Assembly (NCBI GenBank): GCA_039707465.1
Contig: CM077648.1
Location: forward strand, 26,787,119-26,851,118
Length of the DNA: 64,000 bases
Reading direction: 5' to 3'
Source of the DNA: Rhabdophis nuchalis
Lineage: Eukaryota > Chordata > Lepidosauria > Squamata > Natricidae
Position 1 is the stretch's first letter; every line of letters begins with the position of its first letter. A model generated the notes under the pieces. The model was not told where the DNA came from. It searched no databases and was given only the letters and a program-made list of their open reading frames with translations. The translations under genes and the position numbers were made by a program. This document shows, one piece after another, positions 48,004 through 60,145 of this stretch.

Positions 48004-48117
48004 CAGGGATGTCAAACTCACGGTCCGCGGGCTGGATGCCTCACACACTGGCCATGGCCAGGCCTGCTTTAGTGAAGGGGTAAAAAGTCCCAAGACGCCG
48101 CGAATTTGACGCCCCTG
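48004..48117. mobile_element. Short hAT-like MITE
   Basis: Ends CAGGGATGTCAAACTC and GAATTTGACGCCCCTG; flanks ttctaggc and ttctatgc. An internally deleted member of the 40545 family. Confidence 0.85.
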
Positions 48118-48129
48118 TTCTATGCATTA

Positions 48130-51100
48130 GAGACCCCTGCTTGTTTATGAATGACTTATGGCTCTGTGAAAAAATAGACCCCACCCCTGCCTACTATATC
48201 TTTTCTTTCCGAGGGGTACTAGTTAGAACTATGATCCTCATCAGCATTTAATGATATCCCCCTCGTTCATGGCATATCTACATATATAAAAATAGAAAAT
48301 AGAGTGCCTATGTTCATTGTGCAAGAAACTATTTAAAAGGTGGATAGTAAAAATTCAGAGTACAGATTCATTTCCCCCCCCATTTTTGTTTACTAACACA
48401 CTCTTTTTACAGGCTTACTCAAAACTAGCAATGATTATTTCAGGGCCATTTTAACCAAACTGACATATGTTGCTTTTTTTTTCCCCCTTCAAAAGGGAAA
48501 TGGTTGTTTTCATAAAAATAAAAACTATCATGCTGAAAAGTGGAATATGTTTTTCAAAACCTTTTCATGGGGAATAGAAGGACAGCAGGAAGAAATTAAA
48601 TTGCCAATGTTTAACCGGATACATTAAATTAGCAATAAATTTCCAAATGAATGCTTTCAGTAGCATTTAATCAGGAGTTGCTGAATTAGGGAAACAAAGG
48701 TTGGGAAAACAATTTGTTCCTCAATGTCAAGGAATTCTGAATGATATTCTATTTCTATTTCTGAGTAGATGCAAATAAGCTAAGCCTTCATTTAAAAAAG
48801 GGAGCAAAATTACTTTCTAAGATGGGTAAGTGACTGGCATGCAAACTGACCATCGGTGGCAAATAATTGAGACAAATTTTAGCAGGAGTGACGTATGAGT
48901 CCGAATGCTAAAGCATGGACATGGTTGGGTCTACCTCCACTTATTAGGGAATAACTCCCCTCCCCCCTTGAACTAAGATGTTCTTGGTTTTGAATCAACA
49001 TGCTATGACTTCATGGTTAGCCTTGCAAACTATTCACTCTTCCATTCGCCAGAAATACAAAATCTTAAGACATATTTCTGCATGGAATACTTTTCAAGGC
49101 AATGCAGATCAGTCATGTTCAGTCACTGATCCACCTTTAGATGTCTTCTTTTTAACTGATTTGATCTCTATGTATTTGTGAGTCTCCTATTTCTATGTCA
49201 GCTCAGCCAAGACAGACAAATCCACTGATATTAGCATGCTTAAGCATGACTCAAATCTTTCTAGATTTAGGCCATAAAAGGTGAGTACTTCGCCTGAGAC
49301 TGAATGAATGAATTCACTTGCTCAACAAGAAAAATTTACCATGAAAATGAAAAACTTGTCTCAATATAATCTATGGTCCAAAATGGGATCATCAGCACTG
49401 GATTGGGTGTATTCCAGATGAGCTAGCTGGCACACGTTTGGGTGATTTGCAGAATCTGTACCTTCTTTAGGTCTAAAGAATAGATCATGCAAGTCTATTT
49501 AACTTATTCACTATATTTTGGTGACCTAAATGGTTAAAGCAGAAGATTCTGTGGATGGGCAACAATTAAGAAAATAACAAATGACTCAGCAAACATTATA
49601 ATCTGTTTATGGAACTCCAGGAATCAAGGCTTCCAATTAGCTTTCCAATAAGGAAAAATATTTTGCAGATTTTGCAATAATTTAACCCAGTTACTAAATA
49701 GTAACTTAGCTGAATTTATTTTTATAAGAATATCAAAGGTGATAAATGTTAGGCCATTATGCATTGCAGTACACTTTCAAAAATATACAAAATGCTCATT
49801 TATAAATACAGGGGGGGAAAAGGGATACCAGCTAGCTATCGCCTCACACATTTTCAGAACCAGTTATTTGAATGGGATAGTTGGGATATAAATATTTTGG
49901 TTCTGGACAAAAGATGCCTAATTTTCTTCTAGTTCATTTTATAACAATGTTCATCGTATAACTGCTATTATTATTTTTATAACAGTGCAATATCATTTTT
50001 TCTCATTTTTCTTTCTTATAACAATAAACAAACTTCCCCTTTCAAAAGTAAACCACAACTGCTTTAATGGAAGAGGAATAAGGCTGGAATGCTGTTTCGA
50101 GTTCTGTGGCATTTGAACAACTATCTCAGAACTGCCCTGTCAAAGCATTCTCATAAGTCATATGAAAAAAGAATGCAAATGGTTGCTTATCACTCTTATT
50201 AATACTAGAATAAAACAAGGGGAAACCCTTTTAAATCAATGATCTGCACTGATGTAATCCATTCCTTTGGTTACAGGGAACAAAAAAATAATAAAATTCT
50301 TAGCATCCCTTGTGAAATACCATCTTCTAAAAAAGTAAAATTTCCATGAATGAGTAGGAGATCAGCTTATAATGCAAACAATTAAGAGAGACGTGAAAGA
50401 TGCACATGGTAAGGGCACAGCTGCAAATTACCAACTACTACTTCCCACAACTTTTCCACACTTTAGTTTTGCTTCAAATATTTGTTGTGGGATTAGAAAG
50501 CAAAGGAAGGCTTGCCCTCCCAACCCCAAATAACATTGTCTACATTTTAATTTAATGCCCATGTACCCTATAAGTCCTATAATTTACTATTATATCTTTA
50601 TGTTCTACTTAATATAATATTTTGTTATTCTTGTAGTGTATAACAATGTCAGAACATCAATAACTTAAATGACACAGCTACAAACTTTTTTTTTCAATTT
50701 TTCACAGTTATGATTAAGCCCTGGAGAGCTTCTCAACCCCCCCAGCTCCCCCCCCCCCACCCCCAAATACAGTTCACATACAGTCATATAGAATGTAGCA
50801 GTTTTCCTGGACATCATGGAACATTGAAAGCCCTTTATGTCTAACAGGGTTATTACATTGAGTCCTGAATGATAAGACAGCACAGTTGAAGCTAAATCAA
50901 ATTACTATGTACCGTATTACTATGTCTGAGTATAACCTCTGAGTCTGAAGTTAAAGTAAGAAAGTTGACAACATTTTCCATTAGAAAAAAAAGTGATTCT
51001 GCCTGGCCCCATTAATTTTTGTTTGGACAACTCATGTAAGGGTTATATATGCAGTTACATGTAAGTTTGATTCCATACGTAAAATAGCAGCTTTTCATTG

Positions 51101-52690
51101 TTTCTCTAGTTCTTCTAATTGTTAAAAAGAACCGAACATAGAAATGAAAAAACATTATGCTAATACACTTGCAACATTAAATTTACATACTTGTTTCTTT
51201 GAAGTATTAGGAATGTTATATATTTTATTTGGCTTTGTAAGGACTGAAATCTTACAGATAATACAATCTACTTTTTCTTTGTAGAAAATATGGCTCTTTT
51301 CAGCTATTTCTCTGAGGTTCAGAGTGGCATCTTTTTATCTGCAGCTGACTGAAGAACCAGTTGTCTTTTTTTAAGCAATCAAGGATGCTACAGTATAGTT
51401 TTCCTATGGATTTTTTTTAAAAAAGTGAGCATGAAGTTTTTCTATACATTAATTTGTTGCAGCACAACCACTCCATTCGGGATTTGCCCTCTTCAAAGCT
51501 TGCAGAGTATGATTGCATGGTCTGCCTTCTAGAGTAGTATCTCTAAGTGGCCACAGGAGGGCACTTTAAACATCTTTGCATTGCTTGTGAAGCAAATACA
51601 GAAGCACAGTGTTAGCTAAAGTCATTTACAGTCTGTAAAATACTATTTAAAGTTGCAGATATCTATTCTTTGAAGTTCATAAAAATATAAAATATGTACC
51701 ATACCACAGTATTTGTTTCCTGATCTCTCTAATACTAATATATCTCCAAAGCTAATTTTTGCTTGTCTTTGTACCTTTCATTCCAATTGCACTTAATGAT
51801 GTATCTTCGGGCTCTATCATCTTTAGGATAGCTTCTATTTTTCTTCTCCCTATGATGGTTCCACCTCAGTTTTGGAGCCTTAGACTTGTTTGGTAGGAGC
51901 AGCAATTTGCATACACCAATTAAAAATTGTACCTCTGTTTATGATCTATGATAAAGAAATTACAAGTTATCTTAATGACTTGTGGTCATGAGCTGTGAGC
52001 CGCCACTGGAATCAACAGGAAGAAAGAGAAGACATTGGAAGCAGGGAACGTTGTTCCAAAAACCAGCCTTACTGTAAAATTTGCATTCCCTTATTTTGAA
52101 CAATTCTGGTTAATAGAAATAACTTTGGATAAAGTGATTTGGATGACAATATAGTAACTAAATGAAGAGTGAACAATATCCTTTGTATCTCAAATAGCAT
52201 CACAGCACAGTAGCTGGAAAGATCTCTGCAAATTGGCTTACTGTGAAGGGCTATTTCCTATCCCTTTCTCTCTCTCTCCTTCTCCTGCTCTCTATTATCA
52301 ATAGTTCCAGTAACTAATTGACTCAATATTACAATTATTCTTGGCCACGTTTTTTGACTCAAAATATGCTTGAATCAATGCCTTCTAACGCATTTTCGAA
52401 GAAACCCTTCAATCTTTAGATTATTCTAAATCTTTAATTTAACTTGACATACCAGAGCCTCTGACAGCATAATACAGAATATATATGAACACAGGCACCA
52501 ATGCTCTCTTGTACACCCATGGTTACCATTTTTGGTCATGTAGGGCTTCAGTGGAATTTAAAAGGCTCCCCTAATAAAAGCTTCGATAGGAACCTTTAAT
52601 ATTTTTTTTAACAATTTGGCTTCCTAGAGTGCAACCTTTTCAAGAAGGAATTCCCCCTCCACTTTTACAGAAATACTGGCATTGTATAGG
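48130..52690. other. Repeat-poor intron or UTR region
   Basis: About 4.5 kb of AT-rich sequence with no repeat I recognise, in contrast to the rest of the window. It lies in the proposed last EGF intron and downstream of ELOVL6 on the other strand, so it could also hold a long ELOVL6 3' UTR or conserved elements. Confidence 0.4.
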
Positions 52691-52705
52691 AAGGATCCCT
52701 TAACT

Positions 52706-52840
52706 CAGGGATCTGCAACGTTGGCTCTTTTAAGACGGGTGGACTTCAACTCCCAGAATCCTCCAGTCAGCATAGCTGACTGGGGAATTCTGGGAGTTGA
52801 AGTCCACCCGTCTTAAAAGAGCCAACGTTGCAGACCCCTG
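52706..52840. mobile_element. Foldback hAT MITE, TSD ccttaact
   Basis: Ends CAGGGATCTGCAACGTTGG and CCAACGTTGCAGACCCCTG; the arms pair over most of their length. Perfect TSDs at 52698-52705 and 52841-52848. Confidence 0.93.
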
Positions 52841-52953
52841 CCTTAACTCAATTGGAGAGCAAATACTTTGCCTGCAGAAATGTTCAAGGTTTAATCCTTA
52901 GATTCTTGGGTGCATTATATGTATATAAAATAAACCAGGATCTTTACTTGCAG

Positions 52954-53035
52954 GGCATTTCCCAAGATTAGTGGAACTGCTGCCGGTCAGAATAGAGAAG
53001 ATGGAGCTCAAAAGAACCATGCTCTGACAGTGTAA
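52954..53035 (+). CDS. EGF: Candidate last EGF coding exon with stop
   Basis: Candidate terminal exon with acceptor tttacttgcag. Its first base completes the Arg codon left by the 47103 exon; 26 codons follow, starting AFPKISGTAAGQ and ending HALTV, then TAA at 53033-53035. Two AATAAA signals lie about 100-120 bp downstream. With this exon the whole chain from 1461 is an unbroken frame of about 490 codons. The assignment is by phase, stop and poly(A) position, not by strong protein similarity. Confidence 0.5.
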
Positions 53036-53136
53036 GGCAGCTTTGTAATATTTCATAGGACACAAGACTATTTGTTTCCTCTTCTTAAATTTTGTTCAAG
53101 TTTTATATCTTTAAAAACAAAAGTTAGAAAGAATAT

Positions 53137-53158
53137 AATAAATTTCATTTAAAATAAA
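53137..53158 (+). terminator. EGF poly(A) signals (two AATAAA)
   Basis: Two AATAAA hexamers at 53137-53142 and 53153-53158, about 100 and 120 bp after the proposed EGF stop codon. They are plausible cleavage signals for EGF, but chance hits are common in AT-rich DNA. Confidence 0.4.
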
Positions 53159-53198
53159 GGTTATCTATATGATCGGGAAAACCATATACTTTTAATAT

Positions 53199-53204
53199 TT
53201 TATT
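53199..53204 (-). terminator. Possible ELOVL6 poly(A) signal
   Basis: TTTATT on the + strand (AATAAA on the - strand), about 295 bp downstream of the ELOVL6 stop. It is the first such hexamer I see after the stop. Mammalian ELOVL6 transcripts usually have a much longer 3' UTR, so a distal site is also likely. Confidence 0.3.
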
Positions 53205-53496
53205 TCGCAAAATTCTGATCTTCTCCTCCTTTCGTTTTCTAAATGCAAGATTGCTTCTTTTAAGAGATGCAAGAAAGAAGATGTCTTACAGCAGCCTGCT
53301 AAGATGTAAAGATTGTTCCTCGAGTCCTTACCGTAACATGATCATAAATTTATCAGTTTGAACCAAACCTATCTGTCCACAGCTGCTGAGTTTTACTTGC
53401 ACCACATATAAATGGTTTTTGTTGTGCCATTTTGTTTTGCTTTGTGTTTCTGGTTTGGTCGATGAGCTGAGTGGTGGCTTGGCGGTATTCCTAGCA

Positions 53497-53921
53497 TTAC
53501 TCAGCCTTCCTTGCTTTCCTTGTTTTGCCAATGTATGCATCAAAGAAGAAATGACAGAAGAGCACAAAGTAGCTGAGGTACATGAGGGAACACCAAACAA
53601 CATTGTAAACATGTGAGTGGCATTGGCCTTGTTGCATCCAGGCGAAGACCAGGTAGTTGATTATGCAGCCCACAAACATCTGTGTAATCTGTGACAAGGT
53701 GATAAACATGGCAAATTTGCGTGACACTCTGAAGCCCGCAGCGCGCAAGGCATAATATGTGTACATGACTGCATGTACTCCGTAGTTCATGGTCATAAAC
53801 CAGCCACCACCAGCCACCATGTCCTTGTAAGAGTACCAAGAATAAAGTAGTACTGTAATATGGTGATACCAATGGAGGAAGATGAGCTTCTGTTTCCTAA
53901 GAATAATAAATATTGTATCTC
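53497..53921 (-). CDS. ELOVL6: ELOVL6 last coding exon
   Basis: Terminal coding exon of the elongase that extends C12-C16 acyl-CoAs (condensing step with malonyl-CoA) in the endoplasmic reticulum membrane. The - strand acceptor is ctccctgcag at 53922-53923. The exon encodes [20 protein letters not shown], containing the catalytic HxxHH box (HWYHH), then [20 protein letters not shown] and [10 protein letters not shown], ending with RKARKAE and a stop. The C-terminal K-x-K/R-x-x type tail resembles the human KTTKAE end and fits ER retention. Several hydrophobic membrane segments are present. An ORF caller extends it upstream into the intron (to 54030), which is not real coding sequence. Confidence 0.98.
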
Positions 53922-53924
53922 CTG

Positions 53925-55210
53925 CAGGGAGAGAAAAGAAAGAGAGAATAGAATAAATATGTATATTGTACAACATGGTTTTAGGAAAAAAGAAGATACT
54001 AAAAGAACCCTTTGAAATACTCTGAAACATTACATCCGTTTAAAAATGTATGTCACAGAAAAAAGGATTTTCTACAGAAATATTTTGAATGCAATATCAT
54101 CTTAAAATTGGTTTTAGCATCTTTAATTGTGACCATTTGCATTTGTTTGTATAATGACATCATAATAATTCTCTGCAAGGCCCTAACTTTAGATTCAATT
54201 TTTATTTCTTAATAAGGAAAGATACACAAGAAATAATTAAGATAATTTCCACAAATTATTAAATACCAGTTAAATACATCTTTATGATAATCTTATACTT
54301 CTAGAATAGATAATACTTATGTCTGTAATTAGCATAATCAAAAGAACGTATAGCAAAGAAGAAAATACTTGTGTTCTAAATTACAATATGTTTTCTGAGA
54401 TCATGTTAATGTGCTTCAACCCAGATTAACTTTGTTTGTTCTTCTTCAGATCTTCAGATCTAAAATATTTTTTACAGAAAACAAATACCCAAAACAGTAA
54501 GGGCAAAATAATTTTAGTTACAAGACATTAGTGTATGTGCTAAGATCAGTATTAATATGAATTGTAAGAAAACTTTAAATCTATGACACAGTTGATTCAA
54601 CTCTCTCTGCATTAAACACCTCATATTTCCAGCTGAATTGTGAAGATAGTGCAAGGGGAAAAATACCCTAGAAAGATTAAAAATTGCTAAGATCTACACA
54701 AATCTGCTTTTCACATTGTAAGTTGTAACACAGACCTGATTTTAGAGTGAAGGATATTTTAAAGGCAGTGGTAATGAAAAATATAGTTCAGTGAATTGCA
54801 ATGGTTTAGTCCTGAGTGGGCACTACTGTTTCAGAGGGTGCATGTTGGAATTTTTAATCATAGTTGACTGTATCATAAACAGTACATACACTACCTCTCT
54901 TTTCTCCCAAAACTCAATTCTGCAATCTAAATTCAATATATATTTTTTAAAAATGTCATATTTTTCAGGCTCTCAAAGATGCAAACATATACATGTTCAA
55001 CAGATTCAAGAGATCCAGAGAACTGGCTCAAGACCTACTGTAACCTTTTTAGAAAAAAACCAAAAAGTTTGTTTAACTCCTAGATATGACTTTCAATATT
55101 TCTTTGTATTTTGGTTTGTGGCAACAAGCAAAATAAAACTGTAAGCTAAGTAGCAAAATTAAGATTTCTTTCCAGGGATTGAGCAGATGTGATTTCTTCT
55201 TCTTCTCCTT
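53925..55210. other. ELOVL6 intron, no recognised feature
   Basis: AT-rich intron between the two ELOVL6 exons; nothing recognised. Confidence 0.45.
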
Positions 55211-55217
55211 GAAGTAT

Positions 55218-55497
55218 AGTGATAGCTAACCTTTTTGGAAACCGAGTGCCGAAACGAGCACGCATGTCTGCATGAGTGCCGGAGCACATGGAAGAGAGCA
55301 GCTGGCTGCTGCACATGCGCATGGTGGCCATCTGCTCTTACGGGTTCCATCGTGTACATGCGCGCTGGACAGCTGGTCTTCTGGCTGGCATGCATGTATG
55401 CCCCGGAGTCCAGAAGAGCAGCTAGCGACGGCATGCATGCCCACTGAGAGGGTTCTGTGTGCCATCTCTGGCACATGTGCCATAGGTTCGCCATCAC
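55218..55497. mobile_element. hAT-like MITE (gtgatggcgaacctatgg family)
   Basis: Starts gtgatagctaacctttttgg and ends gtgccataggttcgccatcac. The interior is rich in gcatgcatg palindromes. Confidence 0.68.
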
Positions 55498-55539
55498 GGT
55501 TCTAGTCTATAAAATTTTAACCAATTAATCGGACCTACA

Positions 55540-55795
55540 TCTCGGACCTACATCTCTTCCGTCGGGCCCTGAAGACGCATTTATTCTGTGCTGCCGGCCT
55601 TTCGTAGCTTTAAAGGGATTTTAAAGCAATTTTAGCATGGGATTTTAAATATGTAGGCCAATTTATTTAATATTTTTAATATATTCTTTTTAGTTTTTGT
55701 ATCACCTATTTTACTGTGGCTTTACACCGCCCTGAGTCCCAAAAGGGAGAAGGGCAGTATACAAATCAAATAAAACTAAACTAAACTAAACTAAT
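55540..55795 (+). mobile_element. CR1/L2-clade LINE 3' end
   Basis: Contains ctgaagacgcatttattctg and ttacaccgccctgagtcccaaaagggagaagggc, followed by a (aaact)n tail. Confidence 0.78.
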
Positions 55796-56107
55796 GAATT
55801 GAGCCTTCCACCTGGCACTTTTCACAGCACGAAGACATTATGAATTGTGGCTGCATTAATCAATCTCTGGGCTACTGCAGAACTTACTTGTATGGACAAA
55901 GTGCTACTTTCTAGGGCAAAGGTAGAGCTGGAGAGTAGAATAAAGAAAAGAATTCAGAAATTTTATGATTCAAATCTAAACTGAATGGATTAACAATTCC
56001 TTCAAGTTTTTTTGATATGCTATTCATTTTACAATTTGAAAGTGATTTTCAAGCTTACAAATATGAAAGTCAAAGGATGCAGAGCAATATTGTAAAACCT
56101 CTAAAAA

Positions 56108-56253
56108 CAGAGGTCTCCAACCTTTGCAACTTTAAGTCTGAAGGACTTCAGCTCCCAGAATTCTGAAGGACTTCAGCTCCCAGCAAAGCTGGCTGGAGAA
56201 GTCTGGGAGCTGAAGTCCTTCAGACTTAAAGTTGCAAAGGTTGGAGACCCCTG
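56108..56253. mobile_element. Foldback hAT MITE
   Basis: Ends CAGAGGTCTCCAACC and GGTTGGAGACCCCTG; flanks tctaaaaa and tcttaaaa. It lies 93 bp from the ELOVL6 exon. Confidence 0.9.
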
Positions 56254-56345
56254 TCTTAAAACACCTAGGTAAATTCTTTTGCAGCTTTGCTTTTTTGCTT
56301 TCATTCTGTCCCATAAAGTTTTTATTTAAAAAAAAAGCCACTTAC

Positions 56346-56497
56346 CTAATTCTGGTGCTTTACTTAGCACAAATGCATAGGCCCAGAATTTGCTGACTGG
56401 TCCATTGTAAAAACTCTGATCGCAAACAGATTGCTTCAGTCCTTTGGCCATCAATATATACACCATATAAGCACCCGTTCGAACAGCACCAAATATA
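56346..56497 (-). CDS. ELOVL6: ELOVL6 internal exon
   Basis: A 152-bp exon read on the - strand, from an acceptor ending tcacaaag to a donor gtaagt. It has 50 full codons plus partial codons at each end, in phase with the last exon. It encodes [20 protein letters not shown], then [20 protein letters not shown] and LSKAPELG, nearly identical to human ELOVL6. The exons encoding the N-terminus were not found up to 64000, so the next upstream intron exceeds 7.5 kb. Confidence 0.98.
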
Positions 56498-57146
56498 CTT
56501 TGTGACCATAAAGAGAAAAACAAATAATAATCATTAACTGCAAGAAGCAATGGAGGCAAAATTTACAGACGCTATTAATGTGTAGAGTTGGTCATGTTTT
56601 TTCTTTTAAATTTTTTTTTCACTATATGAAAGAATGAGGAACAAACAGAACACTTAAACATTATCTATATAAAAGCAACACTAACTGAATCACTAATTGA
56701 AGAAGCAAGCAAGAACAGAGGAAAACATCTACCTTATGAACTGTTATTTTTTTCCCAGTGGCATTATACAAATGTTAGTTCTATGTTTGTTCTACGAGAG
56801 AACCAATTTCTTTGTTGCTGAATATTTGCATTCACAAATATAGCCTTCCTTGTATATACCAAATATAGTATATCCAGGCTAATTCAGATGACTTCTAGTT
56901 GGCAGCAAAGTGATACTGAAAACCTATAGTGACTGTCCTGATTTTTGCAGTCCAGATATGGTACCCTCTCTGAGTCTCCAAGGGCAATGATGAATTAAGG
57001 AAAAACCCCAACCATATCGTGGGGGAAGGAGGATCCAAAGTTGTTGCGGAAATTTAGAAACTTAGACCTAAATATATATATACCCATAAATCAACAACAA
57101 TAGTTTTTTTAATCTGGTCAGGGTTAGATTTTAGTGTAGTGAAGTC

Positions 57147-57445
57147 CAGTGGTAGGATTTAAAATATTTTACTAACAGTTCTGTGGGTGTGGCTTTGTAG
57201 GCGTGGCATGGCATGGTTTGTGGGTGTGGCAGGATAAGGATACTGTAAAATCTCCATTCCCTCCCCATTCCAGGGGAAGGTTACTGCAAAATCCCCATGT
57301 CCTCCCGATGAACTGGGACTTGAGAGACAGAGAATAGATGGGGGTGAGGTCAGACAGAGGTGGTATTTACCGGTTCTCCAAACTACTCAAAATTTCCACC
57401 ACCGGATCTCCAGAACTGATCAGAACCTGCTGAATACCATCTCTG
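57147..57445. mobile_element. hAT-like MITE, TSD gtgaagtc
   Basis: Ends CAGTGGTAGGATTTA and GAATACCATCTCTG; perfect TSDs at 57139-57146 and 57446-57453. Confidence 0.92.
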
Positions 57446-57764
57446 GTGAAGTCAGGTGCAAAGAATCAGGAATATTTGTAAGGTTGCAACATAGAAGATT
57501 TATTCAAGTCTAAGAATGCGGTCAAGTAAAATCCAACACTAAACTGGTGCCAGATAAGGGTCAAAGCAATTCAGGAAGGGTTGGACTTGGAGTGCTTGTG
57601 AGAATTCAACAACTCTAAGATGATGATGCACTTAACTCCCCTGCCATAGCTCTGGCTACTCTTTTCCCACAAGAAAGGCCTCACCAACTTGTTATTATAT
57701 TTATATAAGAGTCAACACCCTGATTAATCAACCTTAGATAAAAGAGAGAATTCAATGGCAGACT

Positions 57765-57803
57765 AGTAATTACAATATTATTACAATGACAATAAAGATT
57801 ATT

Positions 57804-57854
<51 letters not shown>
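57765..57854 (+). repeat. LINE tail with (ATC)n microsatellite
   Basis: ttacaatgacaataaagattattatc then about 18 ATC units. On the other strand this makes a poly-Asp frame, which is an artefact. Confidence 0.8.
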
Positions 57855-57855
<1 letters not shown>

Positions 57856-57951
57856 ATATTCCAAGCAATTTTACTGCATACATAGTGAAAGAGCAAAGGA
57901 GATGCAGCACATATACCATTTCTGTACAATTTCAATGAAATCTCTGTAATG

Positions 57952-58083
57952 CAGGGGTCTCCAACCTTTGCAACTTTAAGTCTGAAGGACTTCAGCTCCC
58001 AGAATTCTCCAATTCTCCAATTCTGGACAAGTCTGGGAGCTGAAGTCCTTCAGACTTAAAGTTGCAAAGGTTGGAGACCCCTG
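57952..58083. mobile_element. Foldback hAT MITE, TSD ctgtaatg
   Basis: Ends CAGGGGTCTCCAACC and GGTTGGAGACCCCTG; near-complete hairpin; perfect TSDs at 57944-57951 and 58084-58091. Confidence 0.94.
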
Positions 58084-58091
58084 CTGTAATG

Positions 58092-58655
58092 AATCCAGCA
58101 TTATAAATGAAACTACAGTACGTCTCTTAATTTTATTATTGCAATAAGAAAAAAAGAATCAATAACTTTACACCCCGTTTCTCTCTCTCTCTTTTTAAAT
58201 AAGAACTATCCATCATCCAAGGCTATTCCAGGGGTAACCTGAGCCCTGCAGCAACATTGGAAAAACCCAGACGATTCATTTTATCTAAGATTGCAGGGCA
58301 TGGCGAGTAACTTGCAGATAATTTACAATTTGGTAGTCATTAATTAAATATCAGACTACCTAGCACTGCTCTCAAATATAACTCAGTCTCAGTTATACAT
58401 GTCATGATAATCTTCATCTTAGAATGTAGAAGATGTGAGTTGTTTTATAATATAAGTTGAAAATTTCACAACCTTGTTGGTTTCCTGTTTCTTACGAGGA
58501 CAATTTAAAGTCTGGGCAGCTTATTTAAAATATGAAGCAGCTGCTAACTGTTACCACATGAATACAGGGTATTTTTGCAGTACTTATAAAGCTTTATAGA
58601 CATTAAAATATGGAAACTGAAAGGACCTCATTTTTTTAATTTACCTGCTAATATA
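58092..58655. other. ELOVL6 intron, no recognised feature
   Basis: AT-rich; nothing recognised. Confidence 0.4.
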
Positions 58656-58659
58656 ATCA

Positions 58660-58905
58660 AGGAAGAAACAAAAAGACTAGAGCATATCCTCTCCAGTAAC
58701 CTACACCCAGATAAGCAGGGATTAACACCAGACAAACAATCAGGCAGAATATAATGTCCTAATTAAAGAACTACCAAGGAGAAAACTACACACCCACCAA
58801 TACTTGTAAAACAAACTGACAGGGAGCAAATATCACTCTCACTAGTACTGATGATGTTATCCAGTTGGGTAATAAAATGTCTGCAAGCGAACTACCAAGG
58901 TCAGA
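58660..58905 (+). mobile_element. Penelope-like element remnant
   Basis: Homologous to 30540-30870 (tcctctccagtaacctacac, agataagcagggattaacac). It contains CTGATGA at 58848-58854, a stem-II-like ttatccagttgggtaa, then AAAA where a hammerhead ribozyme needs GAAA (58874-58877). Confidence 0.62.
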
Positions 58906-59160
58906 GAATATTAAGGCCTCCACAATAAGTGAATAATTTGCTACATTCAAAATGCACCAATTATATGGTGCATTTAGGGTAAACCTGAAGCTTATATAAT
59001 ACTGGTTTCATATTTTACAAAATGCTAAAAAGGACCCTGTTTGTTTTTCAAGCTGAGCTATGTCCTGGTTTGATGGAAATGCTATTTAAAAAAAAAACGC
59101 AAATTAATAAATTCCTATTTAAGTATCTATGTTCTCAATAATGACATCTATAATCTATGG

Positions 59161-60062
59161 CAGGTGTCAACAACCCGCGGCCCCAAAGCCGCATGCGGCT
59201 ATTTGACCCCTTTCCTGGGGTTCCCTGCTGTCCCGGTAATGCGACCTGCTCTCCGTCCCGAGAAGGTGCAAGTCTTTCCACAGAGCTGCACGGCTAAAGC
59301 ACCCTTAACATTTTCTCTGAACTGCCCGCGACTGGCTGTTTTTTGCGATTCTGCATCCTTTGCAGGCAGCTCAGCACCAGCCATGGTCCCCCTTGTGTTG
59401 GCTCAGCAAAGAAGGAAACGGAGAGCAGCAGCTGCCACCACTGAATGCAGGGAGAGAAGAGCTCTAGCTCTCCTGTCTGCGCAGAATGGATCTCCTGCAC
59501 AGTGCAGCATAGCCGGCTACTCACCTCACTGCACAGCGCCGGCAGCGGGAGGAGTCACCGTCCCTGCCACTCCCATGATCCTGGCCTGAGGGTATCCCGC
59601 TTTTGTGCATGTGCACGCACAAGAAAGACATGAGAGAGAGAAGAGAGGAAAAAAAGAGAGAAAGAAATGAGTAAATGATGGAGGGAGAGAATGAGAGAGA
59701 GGGAAAAGAGAGGGAAATAAATGAGAGGGGGAGAGAGAGGGAGATGATTAAAAGATGAGACAGAGAGATGAGAGAAGGAGGGAGAAAGAGAGATGAGAGG
59801 AAGAAAGAGAGCGATCAGACGGAGAAAGAGAGAGATGGGAAAAAGAAAGCGAGAGAGAGACAGAGAGATACCTGTTTGTCATAGAAAACACTGAGAGCCA
59901 CAAAACCTGGGTAGATGTGGCTGGGGAGATCATGTGACTGGGTGGGAGTGAATGACGTTGAGTTGGTCACACCCACCCAGGTTTTGTGGCACCCAGTATT
60001 TTGTATTTTGTGGGAAACTGATCCAAATGGCTCTTTTGAGTGTTTAAGGTTGCAGACCCCTG
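59161..60062. mobile_element. hAT-like element, TSD atctatgg, 0.9 kb
   Basis: Begins CAGGTGTCAACAACC and ends GGTTGCAGACCCCTG; perfect TSDs at 59153-59160 and 60063-60070. The left half is GC-rich; the right half has a GAGA-rich purine tract (59620-59870). No transposase frame seen. Confidence 0.88.
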
Positions 60063-60072
60063 ATCTATGGAG

Positions 60073-60145
60073 TAAAATGCATTCATGCTGTTGCTACCTG
60101 TCTACGAGCTTCATAGACAGGTAGCAACAGCATGAATACATTTTA
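60073..60145. repeat. Hairpin, 31-bp arms, 11-nt loop
   Basis: taaaatgcattcatgctgtt... pairs with ...aacagcatgaatacatttta; one mismatch in 31. Confidence 0.95.

Noticed and set aside
53922..54030. Upstream extension of the last ELOVL6 exon to an ATG
   Set aside because: The extension is intron: a clear acceptor lies at the exon edge, and the previous exon at 56346-56497 joins in phase.
57681..57935. Frame with a poly-Asp run
   Set aside because: Reverse translation of the (ATC)n microsatellite.
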